Shown: positions 1 through 5,688 of the stretch, one piece after another
Position numbering within the stretch: the stretch's first letter is position 1
How the letters are laid out: each line of letters begins with the position of its first letter
Source of the DNA: Acidimicrobiales bacterium
GTDB lineage: Bacteria > Actinomycetota > Acidimicrobiia > Acidimicrobiales > SZUA-35
Assembly (NCBI GenBank): GCA_013003325.1
Contig: JABDJU010000302.1
Location: forward strand, 1-10,056
DNA: 10,056 nucleotides
Reading direction: 5' to 3'
Notes under the pieces: generated by a model
What the model was told of the DNA's origin: nothing
The model's database searches: none
What the model saw: the letters and a program-made list of their open reading frames with translations, nothing else
Position numbers and translations under genes: made by a program

Positions 1-415
1 GGTGTGGGCGTTGGCCCATCGTTGCCACCGAAGCCGACCCGTTGTCGCCCGAGCTCATGAGGGCGCGGATGACAGATCGATCGACGTGGGGCATGTCGCA
101 CGGGATGACCACCACCCTCGTGACGCCCGATGCCCATCGCAGCGCAGTCCAAAGCGCCCCGAGCGGTCCCTCGCCGGGCATGAGGTCCGGCACGGTAGGC
201 ACCCCCAGCTTGGCCGACACCTCCGAGCTCGCGCCGATGAGGACGACCGGATCAATCCCGGCCTGTCGGAGCGCCTGCACGGCAATTCCGGCCAGGGGTC
301 CAGCCGGAGTGCTGGCCAGAGACTTGTCGGTCCCGAACCGACTCGACGCGCCGCCGGCAAGAACGGCGCCGGCGACCGGCGGCCGGCGGCTCAGCCCAGC
401 TCTGACGGGGGCCAT
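1..415 (-). CDS. mobA: MobA-like molybdenum cofactor guanylyltransferase (3' end cut by window edge)
   Basis: The gene reads from ATG at 415 leftwards and is open to the window edge, so about 138 N-terminal residues are visible out of roughly 190-200 usual for MobA. The family transfers GMP from GTP to molybdopterin in the cytoplasm, giving the guanine dinucleotide form of the molybdenum cofactor. Visible signatures are the nucleotide-binding loop LAGGASSRFGTDKS at residues 19-32 (Lys31 is the conserved lysine), a PGEGPLGAL segment at 80-88 matching the family's GPLxG element, and the metal-binding aspartate in IPCDMP (Asp107). The first 25 bases overlap the end of the DUF3151 gene, and no Shine-Dalgarno sequence is seen, so translation is probably coupled. 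A related nucleotidyltransferase, such as a cytidylyltransferase acting on molybdopterin, cannot be excluded without the C-terminus. Confidence 0.8.
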   Translation of the reverse strand, partial: MAPVRAGLSRRPPVAGAVLAGGASSRFGTDKSLASTPAGPLAGIAVQALRQAGIDPVVLIGASSEVSAKLGVPTVPDLMPGEGPLGALWTALRWASGVTRVVVIPCDMPHVDRSVIRALMSSGDNGSASVATMGQRPH

Positions 416-831
416 GTCGGATCGAGCTGGCGCAAGAAGACATCGGTTCGCTCGGCCTCATCGGCCTCTCCGATTTCGGTGGCGGCGAGATGCAGACCGT
501 GCAGGGCTCGAAGAAAGCCTCGATTGCTGGGGTGGTCCCAGCGCACATAGCCTGCGCCTCTCCACCCGTTCTGGCGGAGGGTGTCGAGCCCGCGGTGATA
601 CCCGACCCGGAAGGCCGCATATCTCTCGATGGGGTGCCGGCCGAGTTCCCCCAGGCGGGCCCATCCATCGAGATAGCGAGGTTGAGCGACCACGATCGCC
701 GACACCGCGTCGCGGCGGGCGTCGACATCGGCGATCTCGAGCGCGGCATCGAGTTGCTGCTGGATGTCGTCGCGCACCGGGGGCAACACCGTCTCGGGCG
801 GACCCGAGGTTCCAAGGTTCAGATTTGTCAC
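391..831 (-). CDS. DUF3151 family protein
   Basis: This is a 146-residue protein of unknown function. I assign it to DUF3151, a small actinobacterial family, from the characteristic central and C-terminal run: YHRGLDTLRQNGWRGAGYVRW (residues about 78-98, with the GYHRGLD and RRNGW-type elements), followed by SNRGFLRALHGLHLAAT and a C-terminal ELG. The N-terminus NLNLGTSGPPETVLPP is also typical. It has no signal peptide or membrane segment and is mainly helical in character, so it is probably cytoplasmic. The start is GTG at 831-829. It sits exactly 6 bases after a TANNNT hexamer, which suggests a leaderless transcript. It overlaps mobA by 25 bases on the same strand and follows the patatin gene by 31 bases. 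No function can be assigned from the sequence. Confidence 0.85.
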   Translation of the reverse strand: MTNLNLGTSGPPETVLPPVRDDIQQQLDAALEIADVDARRDAVSAIVVAQPRYLDGWARLGELGRHPIERYAAFRVGYHRGLDTLRQNGWRGAGYVRWDHPSNRGFLRALHGLHLAATEIGEADEAERTDVFLRQLDPTWPPSELG

Positions 832-837
832 GCCCGA

Positions 838-843
838 ACCCTA
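838..843 (-). promoter_or_regulatory. Candidate -10 element TAGGGT for the DUF3151 gene (leaderless)
   Basis: The minus-strand hexamer TAGGGT fits the actinobacterial TANNNT -10 pattern and ends 6 bases before the GTG start, so transcription would begin at or next to the start codon. A partial -35 match (CTGATG, positions 866-861) lies 17 bases upstream, overlapping the patatin stop codon. No Shine-Dalgarno sequence fits between. Placement is by eye only. Confidence 0.45.
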
Positions 844-862
844 CCCGGCCGGCCGATCATCA

Positions 863-1804
863 TCAGAAGCTCTCGGTCGGACCGTGGGTCGGGTCGTCGC
901 CTTCGCCAGTTGTCAAGAACCGACGGCTGGATTCGTAGGCGGCGGTCATCAACTCGCGGCCGCGTGAATAGTCGTCGAAGCGAACTCGCGGGGATCCCCC
1001 GGCCGGGAGACGAATGACCTCGCAGCCGTCGGAGACTTCAGCGAGATCCTCCTCCACCCGCTGCACCCTGGCCGTCCAATACGCATGCATCAACGAATCG
1101 AACGGCTTCTCTGGTTCGAGGGGACGGGGGTCGAGGTGGCCGACCTGAAGGATGTAGAGCTTGCGGGCGCCGTTGGCCACCGCCCACTCCAACGGAAGCT
1201 CGTTGACCACTCCCCCGTCGTAGAGCAATTTCCCCTCCACCGCGACCGGAGGGTAGACCGCCGGCAACGCCGCCGACGCCATCAGAGCCGGGATCAGCGG
1301 ACCTTTGTCGAACCAATGAGCGGCGGCGAGGTGGGCGTCGGTTGCGACGCAGGCAAAAGGAACTCGGAGTTCGGAGAATGTCCTGGCTGGAAGCTCGTTG
1401 TAGAGCAGCTCCTCGAGAACGGCGGGATCGTGAATGCTGGCCCGCTTCAACGCCATCTGGGCGATGAGGGGAAGCCGGCTCCGGGGCATCAGATCGGGAT
1501 TGCCGTCGGCGAGATTGCTCCAGAGGCGGATGAGCCGATCGACCCCGGCTGCGGTCGGGTCAGCGGCAAAGGCGGCACCGTTGATCCCGCCCACCGAACA
1601 ACCCGTGATCACATCGGGCTTGATCCCGGCCTCGTTGAGCGCCCGGAGCATGCCGACCTGGACCGAACCGAGCACGCCCCCGCCGCTCAGCACAAACGCG
1701 ATCTTCTCCTCGCCCTGAAAACGAAACCGGGTATCGGAAAGAAGATCACGTAGGAGCCCACGCCGTCCCAGGCTGGAGCTGAATCGGTTCGTAATCGGAG
1801 CCAT
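863..1804 (-). CDS. Patatin-like phospholipase (RssA/COG1752 type)
   Basis: A 313-residue patatin-fold serine acyl hydrolase. This family uses a Ser-Asp dyad to cleave acyl chains from lipids. The key elements are all present in order: the glycine-rich oxyanion hole SGGGVLG (residues 40-46), the nucleophile elbow GCSVG with Ser70 (GxSxG form), and the catalytic DGG with Asp196. The conserved SAALPAVYPPV segment precedes the DGG, as expected. There is no signal peptide and no membrane segment, so a cytoplasmic or membrane-peripheral enzyme is likely. The size is typical of stand-alone bacterial patatins. The start is ATG at 1804; the next in-frame ATG (residue 52) would remove the oxyanion hole. 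It lies 44 bases after pyruvate kinase and 31 bases before DUF3151 on the same strand. The substrate is unknown. Nothing nearby suggests a secreted toxin or a nucleotide-activated defence effector. Confidence 0.88.
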   Translation of the reverse strand: MAPITNRFSSSLGRRGLLRDLLSDTRFRFQGEEKIAFVLSGGGVLGSVQVGMLRALNEAGIKPDVITGCSVGGINGAAFAADPTAAGVDRLIRLWSNLADGNPDLMPRSRLPLIAQMALKRASIHDPAVLEELLYNELPARTFSELRVPFACVATDAHLAAAHWFDKGPLIPALMASAALPAVYPPVAVEGKLLYDGGVVNELPLEWAVANGARKLYILQVGHLDPRPLEPEKPFDSLMHAYWTARVQRVEEDLAEVSDGCEVIRLPAGGSPRVRFDDYSRGRELMTAAYESSRRFLTTGEGDDPTHGPTESF

Positions 1805-1813
1805 CGAGGATCG

Positions 1814-1819
1814 ATTCTA
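1814..1819 (-). promoter_or_regulatory. Candidate -10 element TAGAAT for the patatin gene
   Basis: TAGAAT on the minus strand matches the TATAAT consensus at five of six positions and ends 9 bases before the ATG at 1804. That would give a leader of only two or three bases. No good -35 is seen at 16-18 bases. It sits in the 44-base gap after the pyruvate kinase stop, so readthrough from that gene is the alternative. Confidence 0.35.
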
Positions 1820-1848
1820 TGGGTTGACCGGACCGACCTCGGCCGCCT

Positions 1849-3276
1849 CTAGGGGCAGCGCACCATGCGGAGCGTGTCGGTGGCACCGATCGTGGCGGTC
1901 GATCCACCGAGGACGGCCACGATGTCGCCCGACCGCACATACCCTTCGTCCCTGGCGATTCGAAGTACGTTGCGGACCGACTCGTCGTTGCTTTCGATCC
2001 GGTCGATCTTAATCGCCGTTGCGCCCCAGCTCATCGCCAGCTGCCGGACCGTTCGCTCCTCTGGGCTGAAGGCGAGGATCGGTGCCTTCGGGCGGAATCG
2101 AGCGATGGCCCGGACCGTGAAGCCGCTGCGCGAGATACAGAAGATCGCCTTGACCCCCATCTCCATCGCCGCCCGCCAGGTGGCCATCGTCATGACATCG
2201 GTGACCGCCGCATCGACCGATTGCGGCTCGATCAGACGATCCCGCTTGATGTGATGGGCCCACCCCTCGTAGTCGAAGTTCTCGTCGGCCCGCTGTGCGA
2301 TGGCGGCCATGGTCGACACCACGTTGGCCGGATCAACGCCCACCGCCGTCTCGGCCGACAACATGACCGCAGATGTGCCGTCGAACACCGCGTTGGCGAC
2401 GTCGGACGCTTCGGCCCGTGTTGGTGCGGGTGCGGTGACCATCGATTCGAGCATCTGGGTTGCAGTGATGGCGGGCCGCCCGAGAGCGATGCACCGGGCG
2501 ATGATGTCCTTCTGCAGATGGGGAAGTTCGTGCAGCGAGCACTCCGCTCCGAGGTCTCCTCGCGCCACCATCACCGCGCCTGCGGCCAGGATGATGCCGT
2601 CGAGGTTCTCGACCGCCGCCTTGGTCTCGATCTTGGCGACTACCAAGGGCCCGCGAGGGGCGGGCTCGGTGCCGACCCGTCGGACATCGTGGGCCGAGCG
2701 GACGAAGCTGAGCCCCACCATGTCGATGCCAGCCGACACGAACGCGTCGAGCAGACGTAGGTCCTCGCGGGTGGGGGTCGAGATTTTCAGTCGTTCCGAC
2801 GGGATGTGCAGGCCCGGCTTGCCCTGGACCGAGCCGCCGTACTCGATTCGGACTTGCAGCTTGTCGCCGGTGGAGCCGATCACCCTCATGACCACAGAGC
2901 CATCACCCACGATCAGCTTGTCACCCTCGACCATGTCGCTGAGCAGCGTCTCATAGTCGACGGTGATGACCTCCTCGGTGCTGGGGCCCTCGCCCGGTGT
3001 GAGAAAGAGTTCGTCTCCAGGGCTGAGCAGGCGCTTCTCGGCGAACTCGCCCAGCCTCACCTTGGGTCCTGGCAGGTCGGCCAGGATGGCCACGTTCTTG
3101 TTGGCCGACTCCGACACAGCACGGATCCGTCGGTAGCGCTCCAGGCCATCTTCCAGCGTCCCGTGAGAGAGGTTGATCCGGGCGACATCCATCCCCGCCT
3201 CGATCATGTCTTTGAGCGTTGCTTCATCGTCGGAGGCCGGACCGATGGACGCGATGATCTTCGTGCGGCGGTTCAT
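1849..3276 (-). CDS. pyk: Pyruvate kinase
   Basis: A 475-residue cytoplasmic glycolytic enzyme converting phosphoenolpyruvate and ADP to pyruvate and ATP; full length for bacterial pyruvate kinases. Visible are the nucleotide and phosphate contacts MDVARINLSHG (Arg33, Asn35, Ser37), the ADLPGPKVRLG segment (Asp67) before the B domain, the signature VVAKIETKAAVENL with catalytic Lys215 and metal ligand Glu217, the second metal ligand Asp241 in VARGDLGAE, and TATQMLE with Thr273. The C-terminal domain, including the CISRSGFTVRAIARFRPKAP segment near the usual allosteric site, is intact. I prefer ATG at 3276 over the in-frame TTG two codons upstream, since the ATG is the better codon and follows a TANNNT hexamer by 7 bases. 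Lys72 at the position equivalent to Glu117 of the rabbit muscle enzyme suggests a potassium-independent enzyme. The gene starts 88 bases after the thioesterase stop. Confidence 0.97.
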   Translation of the reverse strand: MNRRTKIIASIGPASDDEATLKDMIEAGMDVARINLSHGTLEDGLERYRRIRAVSESANKNVAILADLPGPKVRLGEFAEKRLLSPGDELFLTPGEGPSTEEVITVDYETLLSDMVEGDKLIVGDGSVVMRVIGSTGDKLQVRIEYGGSVQGKPGLHIPSERLKISTPTREDLRLLDAFVSAGIDMVGLSFVRSAHDVRRVGTEPAPRGPLVVAKIETKAAVENLDGIILAAGAVMVARGDLGAECSLHELPHLQKDIIARCIALGRPAITATQMLESMVTAPAPTRAEASDVANAVFDGTSAVMLSAETAVGVDPANVVSTMAAIAQRADENFDYEGWAHHIKRDRLIEPQSVDAAVTDVMTMATWRAAMEMGVKAIFCISRSGFTVRAIARFRPKAPILAFSPEERTVRQLAMSWGATAIKIDRIESNDESVRNVLRIARDEGYVRSGDIVAVLGGSTATIGATDTLRMVRCP

Positions 3277-3283
3277 ATGCAAA

Positions 3284-3289
3284 ACGCTA
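3284..3289 (-). promoter_or_regulatory. Candidate -10 element TAGCGT for pyk (leaderless)
   Basis: The minus-strand hexamer TAGCGT fits TANNNT and ends 7 bases before the ATG at 3276, predicting a transcript that starts at or next to the start codon. No Shine-Dalgarno sequence precedes the ATG. A TTGGCG further upstream is only 12 bases from the hexamer, too close to act as its -35. Confidence 0.42.
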
Positions 3290-3339
3290 GGCGGAAACCG
3301 ACGCCAACCGTGCTATGCCCGGATATTTGACGCCGGACA

Positions 3340-3360
3340 GCTCAGCCCGGTGAGCACCGG
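3340..3360. repeat. Two overlapping inverted repeats between the thioesterase and pyk genes
   Basis: Two mutually exclusive inverted repeats share bases here. GCTCA/TGAGC with a 6-base spacer occupies 3340-3355, and CCGGTG/CACCGG with a 2-base spacer occupies 3347-3360 (as RNA this would fold as a 5-bp stem with a 4-base loop). They begin a few bases after the thioesterase stop on the minus strand. There is no following U-tract, so a classical intrinsic terminator is not supported. A weak processing or pausing structure, or chance in GC-rich DNA, is possible. Confidence 0.3.
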
Positions 3361-3364
3361 TCGC

Positions 3365-3817
3365 TCAGACGAGGCTCTGCGAATAGGTCACGTTGGCGAT
3401 GGCCTCCGGCCGTTCCGGATCGGGGGCCGCTCCCTCCTCGGCGCTGGCGATCACGACCCGACAGACGATCAACGACCGTCCGAGTTTCACCAGTTCGCAG
3501 TCGGCGACGAGCTCGGGCCCGAACGGGCGACGCAGGAAATCGATCGAGAGGCTGGTGGTGACCGCGAGGGCTGCGTCACCGAGATGCCCGAGGATCAATG
3601 CATACGACGCCGAATCGGCCAGCTGCATCAGCGTGGGCCCACTGACCGTGCCCCCGGGACGAAGGTCGCCGGCGGTGACCCGCTGTCGCATCCGACAGCG
3701 GCCGGGGTCGAAGACATCGAACCGATCGGGCTCAAAGTGGCCGGCCCGTTCGGGCCAGGCGGAAATCATGAACGCGTGGAGCTCGGTCACGCTGAACTCG
3801 AGGTCGGGAACCGCCAC
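3365..3817 (-). CDS. PaaI-like hotdog-fold acyl-CoA thioesterase
   Basis: A 150-residue protein resembling PaaI/COG2050 thioesterases, which hydrolyse acyl- or aryl-CoA thioesters in the cytoplasm as hotdog-fold oligomers. The supporting pattern is RPGGTVSGPTLMQLADSASY (residues about 56-75), corresponding to the central hotdog helix with its conserved Gly and Asp, followed by the strands ALAVTTSLSIDFLRRP and LVADCELVKLGRSLIVCRVVI. I chose GTG at 3817 because AGAGG lies 5 bases upstream, overlapping the helicase stop codon; this gives a normal family length. A start at 3913 would run 88 bases into the helicase and add an unrelated arginine-rich tail. The gap to the helicase stop is 8 bases, so the two are co-transcribed and probably translationally coupled. 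The exact CoA substrate cannot be told from the sequence. Confidence 0.75.
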   Translation of the reverse strand: MAVPDLEFSVTELHAFMISAWPERAGHFEPDRFDVFDPGRCRMRQRVTAGDLRPGGTVSGPTLMQLADSASYALILGHLGDAALAVTTSLSIDFLRRPFGPELVADCELVKLGRSLIVCRVVIASAEEGAAPDPERPEAIANVTYSQSLV

Positions 3818-3822
3818 AGCCG

Positions 3823-3827
3823 CCTCT
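3823..3827 (-). promoter_or_regulatory. Ribosome binding site deciding the thioesterase start
   Basis: AGAGG on the minus strand overlaps the TAG stop codon of the helicase gene and is 5 bases from the GTG at 3817. This arrangement favours re-initiation by ribosomes finishing the helicase and is the reason for choosing the short form of the thioesterase. Confidence 0.6.
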
Positions 3828-5625
3828 ATCCGTCGCAGTCGCACTCGACGGTCTGTTCCATCACCTTGAACTTGTACGGCGTCACCTGCGACAGCGTGCC
3901 GCACCCGAGGCACTGGAGAGCGAACCCATCCGCTGTCTGAACCATGCGTAGCGGAGATTCTCCGGTTGACAGCTTCTTCTCCTTCTTCCGCTTCTTGGGC
4001 TGAATGACTTCGGGAAGGTTGGTGAGGTCGAGCTCTCGGTAGGGACGGCGTTCCTCGGGCAAGGCGGCGAACGTGCCGTCGGCCGGTAGAAGGTCGACGA
4101 AGGGATCGGTCGGAGGTTGGGTCCAGGGCGCGAAGTACGCCAGCGCGTACCGTTCGGCGGCGTCGGCCAACTGGAACGCCTCGAGCAGCTCGGAGTCCGG
4201 CACCAACGGACCGATCCGGTTGGGTTCGTTGACCTTCTCCGGCCCGGAGTAGCGCAGGAACGACGAGATGTCGCCGTAGCGCTCGGGGGCGAATACCTGG
4301 GCGTCCTCGGCGATGTCCTGGATCTCGCCCACGAATCCGTCGGCGTCGGCACCTGCGGTCGGATCTTCCATGGTGTCGCTGGCAAAGATGATCACGAAGC
4401 GTGCGCCGCTGCCCTCCTTCTTGCGACGAAGGATGCGGCCCATGCGCTGGATCATCTGCCGACGGGTTCGGGATGCGCTCACGACGATACCGAGGTTGGC
4501 GTCGGGCACATCGACCCCTTCGTCGAGCACTTTCGGTGCAGCGACCGCCCGCAATCGCTGTTCCCGGAAGTCGGAGAGGATCTTTTCCCGCTCCCGCCGC
4601 GGCGTTTCGCCGGTGATGATCTCGATCGTGGTGTGGGGGTCGAGCCGGTTGATGGCGTGATTGGCCGCCCGAACCGTCTCGGTGAACAGCAGTGAGCCGT
4701 CGCTGATGTTGATCGGATCGGCGAAGATCCCGAGAGCTTCGTATTTGGCTTGACTGTTGGCGACGATCTCGCGTCTACTGCCGAAGGCGTCGAGGTACTC
4801 AGCCGCTGCCTTGCCGTGGGGGCCACCGTCGTTGGCGGCCAAGTGCTGCACCGCGGCCAGGAAGGCCCCGAAGGGTCGTTGGGGCATGTCCCTTATGCCC
4901 CGCAGCACACGGCGGGCATCGACCAGGGTTTGTTCGGTGGCGATGTAGTCCGCCCGTTCGGACTCGGTCAGGGGAACCGCCACAAATGCAACCCGCGGCT
5001 GAGCACACACTCCGTCAGCGATCGCCTCACCGAATCCGTACCGGAAACAGATTCCACCGAAGAACGGGAGCAGCAGGGTATCGACGGCGTCGTCTGAGCG
5101 TTGAAGCGTGGCCGTGAGCCCCAGGCGTTCGGTGTACTCCTTCATCAGGCTCCTGCGGAGCACCTTGCCACCGAATCCGTGGCACTCGTCGGCGATGAGG
5201 AACCCATCCATTCCCTCCGGCGGTACCGGTTTCCTGCTCGCCGCAGAGTGCCGGGTGGTCACCAAGATGTCGCAGTCTGGAGGTCGGTCGGTGCCGCTAT
5301 CGCCCAGTCGGCCGATCGTGAGATCGGGCATGGCTTCGGCCAGACGTTCGCTCCACTGCTCCATGAGCACCCGGCTCGGCACCACCACGAGAACGAACAA
5401 CCCCCGCCGGATCGCATCCCGCGAGGCGGCGATCGCAACATTGGTCTTACCCGACCCGGTGACCGCTTCGATCACACCCTGGCGGCCACAGCGCAGCCAG
5501 CTGGAGAGTGCGTCGACCTGCCATCGGTAAAGAAACGGTTCGTCGAAATCGACCTCAGCTAGACCGCTGGTCGACGACTCGAGAATGCGGATGGAGTCCG
5601 AGTTGTGAGGTGGGGAGGGGTTCAC
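3826..5625 (-). CDS. SF2 DEAD/DEAH-type helicase, XPB/SSL2-like (COG1061)
   Basis: A 599-residue ATP-dependent helicase or translocase. Visible motifs are a Q-like YRWQVDAL (33-40), Walker A VTGSGKT (55-61, Lys60), the Walker B box DECH (146-149), motif III LTAT (170-173) and motif VI QRMGRILRRK (393-402). These define superfamily 2, and the DECH box with this layout is closest to the XPB/SSL2-like group (COG1061). After the two RecA-like lobes comes an extra C-terminal region with a lysine-rich stretch PKKRKKEKK (about 543-551) and four cysteines, Cys572/Cys575 and Cys595/Cys597, that look like a small zinc ribbon. The start is GTG at 5625, preceded by GGAAG at 6 bases; the first internal Met (88) lies beyond motif I. 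No nuclease or other DNA-repair partner adjoins it. A role in DNA repair or transcription-coupled processes is plausible, but its target is unknown. Confidence 0.85.
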   Translation of the reverse strand: MNPSPPHNSDSIRILESSTSGLAEVDFDEPFLYRWQVDALSSWLRCGRQGVIEAVTGSGKTNVAIAASRDAIRRGLFVLVVVPSRVLMEQWSERLAEAMPDLTIGRLGDSGTDRPPDCDILVTTRHSAASRKPVPPEGMDGFLIADECHGFGGKVLRRSLMKEYTERLGLTATLQRSDDAVDTLLLPFFGGICFRYGFGEAIADGVCAQPRVAFVAVPLTESERADYIATEQTLVDARRVLRGIRDMPQRPFGAFLAAVQHLAANDGGPHGKAAAEYLDAFGSRREIVANSQAKYEALGIFADPINISDGSLLFTETVRAANHAINRLDPHTTIEIITGETPRREREKILSDFREQRLRAVAAPKVLDEGVDVPDANLGIVVSASRTRRQMIQRMGRILRRKKEGSGARFVIIFASDTMEDPTAGADADGFVGEIQDIAEDAQVFAPERYGDISSFLRYSGPEKVNEPNRIGPLVPDSELLEAFQLADAAERYALAYFAPWTQPPTDPFVDLLPADGTFAALPEERRPYRELDLTNLPEVIQPKKRKKEKKLSTGESPLRMVQTADGFALQCLGCGTLSQVTPYKFKVMEQTVECDCDG

Positions 5626-5637
5626 AGCGAACTTCCG

Positions 5638-5643
5638 ATTGTA
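5638..5643 (-). promoter_or_regulatory. Candidate -10 element TACAAT for the helicase gene
   Basis: TACAAT on the minus strand matches TATAAT at five of six positions and ends 12 bases before the GTG at 5625, in the 63-base gap after the secreted-protein gene. No matching -35 is seen. If used, the leader would be about 5 bases and the GGAAG Shine-Dalgarno-like sequence at 5636-5632 would not be fully transcribed; if the helicase is read from upstream, that GGAAG could serve. Confidence 0.3.
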
Positions 5644-5688
5644 TCGACCGATCGCATCATTGAGGCCTGCTGGCTTCCTCTCCTGTGA

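Noticed and set aside
42..938. A 298-codon plus-strand frame over mobA, DUF3151 and the end of the patatin gene
   Set aside because: It crosses three recognisable genes on the other strand, and its arginine- and proline-rich translation has no family resemblance.
863..1804. Patatin as a nucleotide-activated anti-phage effector (CapV-like)
   Set aside because: No cyclic-nucleotide synthase or other defence gene adjoins it; its neighbours are pyruvate kinase and DUF3151, so a housekeeping lipase is the simpler reading.
1805..1848. Terminator between pyk and the patatin gene
   Set aside because: Only short imperfect GC-rich symmetry is present, with no stable stem and no U-tract.
3277..3282. 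TTG start for pyruvate kinase two codons upstream of the ATG
   Set aside because: The ATG at 3276 is the stronger codon, and family members usually begin close to the RRTKI segment.
3818..3913. Longer form of the thioesterase starting at ATG 3913
   Set aside because: It would overlap the helicase by 88 bases and add an arginine-rich stretch unlike the family; the GTG at 3817 has a well-placed AGAGG.
3826..5625. Helicase as part of a defence island or restriction system
   Set aside because: No nuclease, methyltransferase, DUF-rich cluster, mobile element or composition change is seen nearby; the gene has the same base composition as its neighbours.
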